Source: Alcanivorax sp. DP30 (lineage in GTDB: Bacteria > Pseudomonadota > Gammaproteobacteria > Pseudomonadales > Alcanivoracaceae). From it: a stretch of 64,000 bases of DNA. Position numbers and translations under genes: made by a program. Positions 57,501-64,000 of this stretch are shown here, piece after piece. Within the stretch, counting starts at the first letter, position 1. Each line of letters opens with the position of its first letter. The notes beneath the pieces are model-generated. The model was not told the origin of the DNA. It saw only the letters and a program-made list of their open reading frames with translations, and searched no databases. The DNA is taken from positions 272,858-336,857 of the forward strand of contig NZ_WTUY01000004.1 in the NCBI RefSeq assembly GCF_009882945.1, read 5' to 3'.

Positions 57501-59643
57501 ACTGGAAATCCAGCAGGCTGCCCTGCTCCAGGGTCAGGTTGCCATTGATGGTCAATGCGCCCAGGCCATCCCCCGGCGCCAAAGTGCCGCCGGACTGAAC
57601 GACAGTGTTGCCCAGCGAACCACTACCCCCCAGCAGGCCGCCGTTACGAACAAACATCGCCAGGCCGTTCATGGCACCGTTTACGAACATCCCGCCTTCA
57701 TAGACACGACCCTCGCCGTTAATGGCATGGTCTGCCGATAGATAGTAATTGCCGTCACCGAATTTAAAGAGATTACCGTTGCCGGAGATCACGCCATCAT
57801 AGTCATAGTCGTTACCCCGGTTGATAATGAGGTTACTGGCTGCTGAACCATTGAAGACCACGTCCCCAATAATAGATCCGGTATTACCCCCGTTTCCCAG
57901 TGTCAGCTGAAACAACTTGTCAGTGCTTCCAGAGATATAGGTCGTCCCCGTAAAGTCATGATCCGCCGTCCAGATGATGCGGCTGTCGAGCAGGCGGACC
58001 TCTCCGCCACCCGAAATCCTGCCGTCATACCGGCCCGTACTGTTGTAGAAGTAGGTTAATGCTGAGCCAGCATCCAGAAGGATGTCACCGGCAATGGTAT
58101 TGGCCGAAAACACGTTCACCATGCCATTCTGGATATGAGTCAGCCCGGTGTAAGTCTGCGGGTTGCGGACGAAGATCGGCCCTCCCTGCCAGGACACATC
58201 GCCACTGCCACTGATCTGGCCGAAGTAATCTGATACTCCCAGGGTATCCATCACTCGCACATGGGCATCGTTGCGGATATCCCCGCCAAGAGTCCTCAGC
58301 TCACCACCCAGTGTTCCTTCCCGCACCCACCAGTCCTGCGCGCTTGCGCCCGTCAACGTCCAGGTGCTGGCACCGGTTTTCTCAAAACCTTCAAAACCCT
58401 GAAAGGTGCTTCCCACAGCGCTCGTAAAAAAGCTACCGTCAACATCCCCGCCCAACGCCAACACATCATTGCTGCCATTGGCCAGCACATTGCCGCCCAG
58501 GCTGTAGCCACTTTCCAGAGTCAGGCTGTTGTCGCCACCGGCAAAGTGAATGGCGGTGGACTGGTTGGCCCCGGGGTTCACCGTGCCTGCCAGGGTCACA
58601 TCCAGATCGGACCCGGTGATACCGTAGCCGCCGATACCATCGGTGCCCGCCGTGCCACCGGTTCCGCCCTGGCCCCCATCCCCGCCTGCAACCAGCGCAC
58701 CGGCACTGATGGTGATTTCGGCACTCGCGTCGGCCTGAATGCCTGCGCCACCATCACCGCCATCGCCGCCAATACCCTCTGCACCGCCCGCGCCGCCGTC
58801 GCCACCGTTCCCGCCAAGAAATTCCGCACCGTTAAAAAGGGTGAAGCGATCCCCCGGGGAGGTGATACGCAATCCGGCACCACCGTTGCCGCCGTTACCG
58901 CCGTTACCGTAGAAGTAATCCGAGAAACCGCCCGCCCCGCCATTGCCACCCGAGGTATCAAAAGTGAAGTAGTAATCCCCCGGACTGAGGATAGAACCAG
59001 CGCCGCCATCACCGCCGTCACCACCATGACTGAAGGGGCGGGCGGCATCCCCCAGTGTTCCCGGCAGGTTGTCAAACCTGATCCCTGCCGACGAAAACGG
59101 GGCCCCCAGGACATTGCGAATCTCTAATTCCAGAAAATTGTCGCCACCACTAATCACCAGCTGACCACCATCACCCGGTAAGTTGAAAGCGCCGGCGGCC
59201 ATCCCGTAGGGGCGGATTATCTGGTGAATATCGTCTGCCAAATCCTGCAGGGTATCGCCGGTGTTGATGGTGACAATGGTGGTATTACCATCCACGGTAA
59301 CGCTGAGCTGATCGCCATTGTTTATGCCTGCCAGGGCAGTCAGGTCAGTGATAAAAGCGTCAATCCCGGGAGTGTTGGAAATTTCCGTAAACTCACCATC
59401 GGGATAGTCCAGGCTGACGCCATTGCCACCATTACCCCCATCATCAAACGGCCCGCCGTCACCTCCATCCTCACCGCGCCCGCCGGTTACACCGTCATGG
59501 CCCGTGCCATCGGCGCCATCCGGGGCTGCCAAGGCCTGCCCGGACAACAACAGTAGAAAGGCCAGCACCGGGCCGAACGCGGATAACGTCTCCCCACGGA
59601 CAGAATAACGCCCCCCAATACGGCGCCGATGGAACAAGGACAT
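54571..59643 (-). CDS. large glycine-rich autotransporter adhesin-like protein
   Basis: 1690 aa from the ATG at 59643 (GGGGTG upstream; ATG at 59658 also in frame). Extended signal peptide, ending near FLLLLSGQALA. Then Gly/Asp-rich runs (GGRGEDGGDGGPFDDGGNGG; GGNGGDGGAGGAEG), an inserted domain at about residues 85-175, and passenger repeats with GLLGGSGSLGNTVVQSGGTL typical of AT passengers, twice. The last 270 residues form the autotransporter barrel and end in LLSANLTW. It should be exported to the cell surface. Divergent from an AraC regulator. Confidence 0.92.
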   Translation of the reverse strand: MSLFHRRRIGGRYSVRGETLSAFGPVLAFLLLLSGQALAAPDGADGTGHDGVTGGRGEDGGDGGPFDDGGNGGNGVSLDYPDGEFTEISNTPGIDAFITDLTALAGINNGDQLSVTVDGNTTIVTINTGDTLQDLADDIHQIIRPYGMAAGAFNLPGDGGQLVISGGDNFLELEIRNVLGAPFSSAGIRFDNLPGTLGDAARPFSHGGDGGDGGAGSILSPGDYYFTFDTSGGNGGAGGFSDYFYGNGGNGGNGGAGLRITSPGDRFTLFNGAEFLGGNGGDGGAGGAEGIGGDGGDGGAGIQADASAEITISAGALVAGGDGGQGGTGGTAGTDGIGGYGITGSDLDVTLAGTVNPGANQSTAIHFAGGDNSLTLESGYSLGGNVLANGSNDVLALGGDVDGSFFTSAVGSTFQGFEGFEKTGASTWTLTGASAQDWWVREGTLGGELRTLGGDIRNDAHVRVMDTLGVSDYFGQISGSGDVSWQGGPIFVRNPQTYTGLTHIQNGMVNVFSANTIAGDILLDAGSALTYFYNSTGRYDGRISGGGEVRLLDSRIIWTADHDFTGTTYISGSTDKLFQLTLGNGGNTGSIIGDVVFNGSAASNLIINRGNDYDYDGVISGNGNLFKFGDGNYYLSADHAINGEGRVYEGGMFVNGAMNGLAMFVRNGGLLGGSGSLGNTVVQSGGTLAPGDGLGALTINGNLTLEQGSLLDFQFGAPSGDFVTPGSSDSVSVNGDLAINGSTLTINDTGSFGPGLYRLFDYTGTLSESNGGLQLANPDPSYDLQYLAGDKQINLINTTGTTLNFWNANGLASGTTQGGGDGTWTATNHVWTDATGSITGPMIPNPGFAIFAGDAGTVTVSDADGAVEAQGIQFASDGYVLSGDALNLTGTEGEIRVGDGSAASSGYVATIENDITATNGLVKTGEGTLVLAGVLPQPQDWWVREGTLQGNLYKLGGNILNDAHVLIAGYSGSPTYKGTISGSGSVTWDLGGPTNLINKQTYTGLTHVLNGELYGGADTFAGDILIESGGQIVATGGVAPVQYDGTISGDGIYDISGANVVWTGDHTGFTGLTLLNNGAHLTLGMGGNTGSIVGDVLFSDTSSTLEINRANDYLYDGVISGAGNLIKNGAGNYILSADHSMTGNASVNAGGMVVNGAMNGVAFTVNDGGLLGGSGSLGDTTVLSGGTLAAGNSIGALTINGNLTFNSGSLLELEVDPTSTSSDLITVTGQANLAGSVLHVGNDGDYQPFSTYTFLSAAGGINGQFDDVSSNYAFLDPALTYTTDAVTLELLRNDQSFSSVVLTDNQRAVANNVDGMPSAHQLYQRVVKMSEAEAAEAFRTYSGDSLLAGLSAGQQLQQRFAIGMRQRGRNAGGHSGGGMDARLSRELQALAAPSDPYAQAAADTPVSRAAGERGDGKRNGVWVQAQSSRFEEDSQDDVGNAAFTFRGDQLALGMDRQGEQWLLGMAAGSADGELDYDNRDANGEVSSWFAGLYGRWSSMGAWFLRGDVSYGSSDVSQQRIVMGAPAESDSSVDALRVALESGWDLAWGETGLHPYAMVAMTRIERDGFSESGGGIAALTVDDSELNSGEAWLGADLSRALVVGNDWLVAEGGLAVVQPFGDTQAEQSARFDGAAQGFTVYGADQDDTQLAANAGVEWFMSPDFSLWLGYRGRFGGDTESHGGLLSANLTW

Positions 59644-59833
59644 GACACACCCCGACATAATTTTTTTGTGACTGCGCTGTAGGGTAGATAGCCATCATCC
59701 AGTGAACCAGTTCTCACTTGTGTCATTTTCCCGGTTTTTATCATTTTTCTGTCCACCCCGGTTTGAACGATCACAAGTCAGCCGCGCACAGCGCCGGTTG
59801 CAACAATTCAACAACACAACATGGCACTAGCGC

Positions 59834-60811
59834 ATGGGGACTAAAGACACCGTTTCCTCACAGGGTAGCATCCATACCCTCAACATGGCGGGCGGGGAAA
59901 AGTTTGAGATCCCCGGCGTGCGCGGCCGCATGGAACGCTTGACGTTTCCCTCAGGCATTGTTCTTTTTCGTCTGGAATACGAAACACTGGATGATTGTTT
60001 TCTGCAGATGCAGGGTGCCTTCGAGGAACCCTGGGTAGGCAGCGCCCTGCATATTCAGGGGCGATCGGAACTAATCTGTCCCAACGGGGACTGCTATAGC
60101 CTCAACCCGGAAACTGCCATGCTCATGCGAATTGATCAGCACGGTTCCCGTTTTCGCCTGTATAAAGGGCAAATTGTTCGCCATATCGGTGCGGCGTCTA
60201 CCCTGAGCGCGCTTCGTCAGCGCTTTGGCGGCAACCTGCCAGCAATACTGCAGGAATTTGAAGGCCCCTATGGTGACAGCTGCCACCTTCGCGGCCAGGC
60301 GCCCAGTTCCCGTTTACGCCAACAGGCCTCCGGGCTGTTTTCCCAACAAGCCAACGGCATTTGCCGTGAATTAAAACTGGAAGCCATTGCCAATTTGTTT
60401 CTGGCAGAGATGATCGAAGGACAGGAAGGGCTTGAAGGACAGAGGGAAACGCCCCACACCGAAACGCTGCCACTCTGGGAAGAGCAGGCTTACCATGATG
60501 TGCTGGAGCAGGTACGTAACCACCTCGACACCCCCCTTTCCATTCCCACTCTGGCAGACCAGGCCGGGATCACCGAAAACCGGCTGGACCAGATTTTCAA
60601 ACTCAAGCACGACCAGACCTGCGCAGATTTCATTCGCCATGAGCGGATGACATTGGCGCAGCGATTGCTGGAAACCGGCGAGCATCCGGTAAAGGTCGTG
60701 GCGGACCGGGTCGGCTATGGTCACGTCAGCAATTTTTCCCGCGCCTACCGTGCCCGCTTTGGCGAAACGCCAGCCAGAAACCTGCGCCGTGCCAGCACGT
60801 CGGATGCTTGA
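59834..60811 (+). CDS. AraC family transcriptional regulator (PchR-like)
   Basis: 325 aa. C-terminal AraC helix-turn-helix pair (HLDTPLSIPTLADQAGITEN; EHPVKVVADRVGYGHVSNFS; RAYRARFGETPARNLRRA) and an N-terminal sensor half without a clear fold name. Divergent from the autotransporter with a 190-base gap, so it may control it. Inducer unknown. Confidence 0.85.
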   Translation: MGTKDTVSSQGSIHTLNMAGGEKFEIPGVRGRMERLTFPSGIVLFRLEYETLDDCFLQMQGAFEEPWVGSALHIQGRSELICPNGDCYSLNPETAMLMRIDQHGSRFRLYKGQIVRHIGAASTLSALRQRFGGNLPAILQEFEGPYGDSCHLRGQAPSSRLRQQASGLFSQQANGICRELKLEAIANLFLAEMIEGQEGLEGQRETPHTETLPLWEEQAYHDVLEQVRNHLDTPLSIPTLADQAGITENRLDQIFKLKHDQTCADFIRHERMTLAQRLLETGEHPVKVVADRVGYGHVSNFSRAYRARFGETPARNLRRASTSDA

Positions 60812-60885
60812 TGCCCTCCACTGCATACCCCATACCGGAGATTCCCTCTGGCATCTCCGACCTGCGAAACTAACACCCCAGTTGC

Positions 60886-60956
60886 GTAGGAGCGTCGCTA
60901 GCGGCGCGATTCCATAACGGCGCGTCTGGTTATCGCGCCGCCAGCGACGCTCCTAC
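60886..60956. repeat. long REP-like inverted repeat
   Basis: Arms GTAGGAGCGTCGCTAGCGGC (60886-60905, continuing GCGAT) and the inverse ATCGCGCCGCCAGCGACGCT (60932-60951, continuing CCTAC), 21 bases apart. Close in look to Pseudomonas-type REP pairs. Confidence 0.75.
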
Positions 60957-60962
60957 AGAAAC

Positions 60963-60991
60963 AAAAAAGCCCCGCGAATGCGGGGCTTTTT
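60963..60991. terminator. bidirectional terminator between the AraC and acyl-CoA dehydrogenase genes
   Basis: Perfect stem GCCCCGC / GCGGGGC with loop GAAT, six A before and five T after; works for the plus-strand AraC message and the minus-strand dehydrogenase message. Confidence 0.88.
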
Positions 60992-61020
60992 GCATGGCGC
61001 GTGTTGCCGCAGTGGCGAAG

Positions 61021-62220
61021 CTATACGCCCCACTTGAAGAAGCCACGCTTCTCTTTCAGGTAGAAGCGAGACAGCACCATCTTGTGCACTTCGCTGGCGC
61101 CGTCTACCAGACGGGCCTGACGGGCATAACGGTAGATCCATTCCAGCAGAGTATCCTTGGAGTAACCGCGGGCACCGCACAACTGAATGGCGGTATCCGC
61201 TGCCTTGTGCAGGGTGTCGGCCACGTGGATCTTGGCCATGGAGATTTCCTTCTTGGCGAAGTCGCCCTGGTCCAGCATCCACGCTGCCTGCATGGTCAGC
61301 AGACGCCCCACTTCGATGTCCTTGGCCACATCGCCCAGCATCCACTGCACGCCTTCGTGCTCGGCCAGGGTGGTGCCGAAGCTCATGCGGTTTTCCACGT
61401 AGCCGGCGGCTTCTTCCATGCAACGCTTGGCCAACCCCAGCCAGCGCATGCAGTGGGTAAGACGCGCAGTGCCGAGACGAATCTGGGTAACCTTCAAACC
61501 GTCGCCTACTTCCAGCAGACGGTTCTCGTCCGGAATCACCAGACCATCAAACTTCAGCTCACAGTGACCACCGTGCTCTTCCGGGCCCATGATCGGGATA
61601 CGGCGAACGACTTCCCAGCCGGGCTGGTCGGCATCAAAAAGAAAAGCGGTAAGGCCCTTGCGCGGGTCATCGCTGGTCTTGGCGATCAGGATAAAAGTTT
61701 GCGCCCCTTCCGCACCGGTGATGAACCACTTGCGCCCCTTGATAATCCAGTTGTCACCGTCCTTGGTGGCGGTGGTGTAAGTCAGGGACGGATCGGAACC
61801 ACAGCCACCCTCGGGCTCAGTCATGGCGAAGGCCGAACGCACCTTGCCGTCGATGAGCGGTTGCAGCCAGCGCGCTTTCTGTTCGTCGTTGAGAATCTTG
61901 TTAAGCAGGATCATGGTGCCGTCATCCGGCGGCGCACAGTTGAACACCACCGGGCCGAACGGACTGCGGGCGGCTTCTTCGTAAAGCACCGCCATGCCAG
62001 CCACACCCACGTCCAGACCACCACGTTCTTTCGGCAGCTGGAACCCCCACAACCCTTGCGCACGCGCTTTTTCACGCAGTGCATCGACCACGCTTTCCTT
62101 GAAGTTTTCGTGCTCGTCGTAGTTGGCCTTGTCGCCTTCCAGCGGCATGATTTCGGCTTCAACAAACGCGGCCACACGTTGACGCAGGTCTTCCAGTTCC
62201 GGGCTCAGGGAAAAATCCAT
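61021..62220 (-). CDS. acyl-CoA dehydrogenase
   Basis: 399 aa FAD flavoenzyme. MDFSLSPELEDLRQRVAAFV, FAMTEPEGGCGSDPS (FAD loop), KWFITGAEGAQTF and the C-terminal VDGASEVHKMVLSRFY fit the ACAD10/11-like branch. It introduces the alpha-beta double bond in an acyl-CoA, the first step of beta-oxidation or of a side path. Follows an SDR gene in the same operon (33-base gap). Confidence 0.93.
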   Translation of the reverse strand: MDFSLSPELEDLRQRVAAFVEAEIMPLEGDKANYDEHENFKESVVDALREKARAQGLWGFQLPKERGGLDVGVAGMAVLYEEAARSPFGPVVFNCAPPDDGTMILLNKILNDEQKARWLQPLIDGKVRSAFAMTEPEGGCGSDPSLTYTTATKDGDNWIIKGRKWFITGAEGAQTFILIAKTSDDPRKGLTAFLFDADQPGWEVVRRIPIMGPEEHGGHCELKFDGLVIPDENRLLEVGDGLKVTQIRLGTARLTHCMRWLGLAKRCMEEAAGYVENRMSFGTTLAEHEGVQWMLGDVAKDIEVGRLLTMQAAWMLDQGDFAKKEISMAKIHVADTLHKAADTAIQLCGARGYSKDTLLEWIYRYARQARLVDGASEVHKMVLSRFYLKEKRGFFKWGV

Positions 62221-62253
62221 GATCTGTCCTCGGTGAATTCAGTTAGCAGGCAA

Positions 62254-63009
62254 TTAAAGCGTGTTGCACAGGTGACCGCCGTCAACGGCGATGATGGCCC
62301 CGCTCATGTAGGACGAGGCATCCGAGGCCAGCAGAAGCAGCGGCCCCACCAGTTCGTCAATCTGTCCCAGGCGACGGTAGGGGATGCGCTTGAGCATCTT
62401 CTCGGCCTGCGGGCTGCTGAAGAAATCGCGATTGATGTCGGTTTCCACATAGCCAGGGCAGATGGCGTTGCAACGAATGTTGTAACGGGCGCAGTCCAGC
62501 GCCAGGGATTTGGTGAGCTGTACCACCGCCGCCTTGGACGCGGTGTACGGGGCCACCCGGCCACCCACTCGCAGGCCGAGGATGGAGGCAATATTGACGA
62601 TGCTGCCGGGGCGACCATCGCGCTTCCATTGCTGGATAGCGAATTTGGAGACGGCCCAAACGCCTTTCAGATTGGTGTCCACCACCCGGTCCCATTCGTC
62701 TTCCGGGATGTTCTCGGTGGGACCTTCCTGGGAAATGCCGGCGTTGTTCACCACCACGTCCAGCGGCGGCATGTCAGCAAAGGCGGCTTCCACGCTGGCG
62801 TGATCGCTCACGTCCATGGGCACCACCGTGGCTTCACGGCCCAGGGCACGCACGGCGGCGGCTGTATCTTCCAGTTTTTCCACACGGCGGGCGGCCAGCA
62901 CCACATCCGCGCCTTCTTCGGCCAGGGCGGTGGCGAAGTGGGCACCAAAACCGCTGGAGGCACCGGTGATCAGAATACGCTTACCGGCAACACTGAATCG
63001 CTGAGTCAT
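62254..63009 (-). CDS. SDR family oxidoreductase
   Basis: 251 aa. Cofactor motif ILITGASSGFGAHFA, NNAGISQEGP, catalytic Tyr-Lys in APYTASKAAVVQL, and ICPGYVETDINRDFF. AAGGAGAG precedes the ATG at 63009. Probably a 3-hydroxyacyl-CoA-type or other alcohol dehydrogenase working with the acyl-CoA dehydrogenase coded next; substrate not known. Confidence 0.92.
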   Translation of the reverse strand: MTQRFSVAGKRILITGASSGFGAHFATALAEEGADVVLAARRVEKLEDTAAAVRALGREATVVPMDVSDHASVEAAFADMPPLDVVVNNAGISQEGPTENIPEDEWDRVVDTNLKGVWAVSKFAIQQWKRDGRPGSIVNIASILGLRVGGRVAPYTASKAAVVQLTKSLALDCARYNIRCNAICPGYVETDINRDFFSSPQAEKMLKRIPYRRLGQIDELVGPLLLLASDASSYMSGAIIAVDGGHLCNTL

Positions 63010-63074
63010 AAGGCTCTCCTTCTTGATGCAGAGAACCTACCCAGCAGAAGCCTGGTGAACAAGGACGAAAACGC

Positions 63075-63563
63075 TCAGCGCGCTGATGCCAGCAGTAAGG
63101 AGAGGGCATGGCGAGTGTCCGGCGTGGCCCCGGGCAGGGCCTGCGCCTGCTGTGCCGGCAGCCAGTCAATGGCCACCACCTCGTCGCTCAGGGATACCGC
63201 CTGTGGGCACACCCGCACCGACGCCAATGCACCCCAGACCCGGTGATGGGGGTTGGCAAACCAGAACCACTGCCAGCGACTGAACTGACGACGCAGACCC
63301 AGTTCCTCAAACAACTCTCGGCCCAGGCTCTGCGCCACCGACTCGTCCGGTCGCATCACTCCGCCGGCGGCCAGGTCCCAGCCCCCCGGATAGAAATGCT
63401 TGTCCGCCGCCCGCTGCTGCACGCACACACGACCGGCCAGATCCTGCACCACCACATAGGAGGCACGGTGGATCAACCGCTGGCGCTGCATACGCCCACG
63501 CTGGCAACTGCCGCGGGGATGATTATGCCGGGACACCAGCAGGACGGGTTCGTGGTTGCTCAT
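63075..63563 (-). CDS. NUDIX hydrolase
   Basis: 162 aa. The NUDIX box starts at GGVMRPDESVAQSLGRE and ends LFEELGL, fitting GX5EX7REUXEEXGU. The N-terminus has HRASYVVVQDLAGRVCVQQR, as in YfcD/IPP isomerase-like NUDIX proteins. Hydrolyses a nucleoside-diphosphate-linked substrate; identity unknown. Ends 65 bases before the SDR gene. Confidence 0.9.
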   Translation of the reverse strand: MSNHEPVLLVSRHNHPRGSCQRGRMQRQRLIHRASYVVVQDLAGRVCVQQRAADKHFYPGGWDLAAGGVMRPDESVAQSLGRELFEELGLRRQFSRWQWFWFANPHHRVWGALASVRVCPQAVSLSDEVVAIDWLPAQQAQALPGATPDTRHALSLLLASAR

Positions 63564-63636
63564 GGGGTGCTGTTTTTACCAAGTCGAGCGGGCAACACTA
63601 GCGTTATAAGGCGGCGAATGCCAGATGGGGAGAGCG

Positions 63637-63781
63637 GCAAGCTACAAGCTGCAAGCTGCAACACGGGGTATGACCTCATCATTTGGAACGCCGTGCCCGC
63701 GCACCGCCTCACTCACGATTCGCGGGCAGGGCATTGCAGATAGTCAAGGCCTTGCACGCGTTGCAGCTTGTAGCTTGTGTT
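63637..63781. repeat. heptad-periodic inverted repeat after the AraC fragment
   Basis: Left arm near 63637-63661 (CAAGCTA CAAGCTG CAAGCTG), right arm near 63759-63781 (GTTGCAG CTTGTAG CTTGTGT) is its inverse, about 100 bases apart; the right arm ends just before the stop of the truncated AraC gene. Confidence 0.65.
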
Positions 63782-63782
63782 A

Positions 63783-64000
63783 TTACGGCTGGAAATGACT
63801 GGGCGGGTGCCCGGTCCATTTGCGGAAGGCCCGGGCGAAGTTGCTGGGGTCGGCATAGCCCAGGCGGTTGGCCACCTGCTGGACGGTGATATTGGCCTGA
63901 AGATAACCCATGGCCTTGGTCATGCGCACCTCTTCCAGCAGTGAGCGGTAACTCACGCCCAGCGCATTGAGATAGCGACGCAGGGTGCGGGAGGTCACGT
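63783..64000 (-). CDS. AraC family transcriptional regulator, C-terminal part
   Basis: The window ends within this gene; 72 codons are visible. They hold the second helix-turn-helix of the AraC domain: TSRTLRRYLNALGVSYRSLL, TVQQVANRLGYADPSNFARA, FRKWTGHPPSHFQP. This resembles the OruR/Arabinose_bd group. The true start lies past 64000. Confidence 0.88.
   Translation of the reverse strand, partial: VTSRTLRRYLNALGVSYRSLLEEVRMTKAMGYLQANITVQQVANRLGYADPSNFARAFRKWTGHPPSHFQP

Noticed and set aside
54604-57741. Several long plus-strand frames
   Set aside because: Antisense to the autotransporter; the repetitive Gly/Asn codons leave open frames on the other strand.
60994-63246. Plus-strand open frame of 750 codons
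   Set aside because: It is wholly antisense to three well-supported genes (acyl-CoA dehydrogenase, SDR, NUDIX) and is His/Gln-rich as such shadows are.

Overview
The window looks like a chromosomal segment of a marine gammaproteobacterium of the Alcanivorax/Marinobacter/Pseudomonas kind. The reasons are the moderately high G+C, the gene types (creBCD, glnK-amtB, rsd, a gamma-type gshA, an RMF-like protein, an ImpA-like metalloprotease, acyl-CoA metabolism genes) and the Pseudomonas-like REP elements. The genus is an inference from recall, not from a search. I see no rRNA, tRNA, CRISPR array, IS element or prophage.

Layout. 1-9454 (minus strand): a tight, overlapping operon coding for a TolQ-like protein, two TolR-like proteins, a TonB-like protein cut by the window edge, two TPR lipoproteins, a secreted TPR/coiled-coil protein and two small secreted proteins. 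Its content recalls the Agl-Glt envelope machine of Myxococcus, but nothing here shows a motility role. 9773-17037 (mostly plus): YihY/BrkB membrane protein, MltB-type transglycosylase, a LysR-SDR divergent pair, three small to medium membrane proteins ending in LtrA, and a lipoprotein sugar dehydrogenase. 17236-22147: a secreted metallopeptidase-like/beta-propeller/barrel protein and a divergent CocE/NonD lipoprotein hydrolase. 22751-24942: an OmpR/EnvZ-type two-component system. 25156-30061: an RND efflux pump with an unusual C-terminal membrane extension. 30367-37863: PilH-like receiver, tex, gshA, RMF-like protein, dsbB, an LrgA/LrgB pair and rsd/algQ. 38222-41903: creB-creC-creD. 41978-46787: SpoIIAA-like protein, a GAF protein, a TetR/nitronate monooxygenase pair with a shared operator motif, a K+ channel and rlmI. 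46860-49544: ImpA-like metalloprotease lipoprotein. 49672-53647: amtB-glnK, ubiK and a ComM-type ATPase. 53893-60811: OmpA-like lipoprotein, a large glycine-rich autotransporter and a divergent AraC regulator. 61021-64000: SDR and acyl-CoA dehydrogenase operon, NUDIX hydrolase and a truncated AraC regulator.

Two things stand out. The first is the operon at 1-9454, which has the parts of a proton-driven trans-envelope machine, with one TolR paralogue carrying Asn where the proton-carrying Asp is expected. The second is a family of intergenic elements built of short runs of 7-nt units whose sequence differs from locus to locus, several of them as inverted pairs right behind stop codons. Together with REP copies they occupy many of the gene-free gaps.
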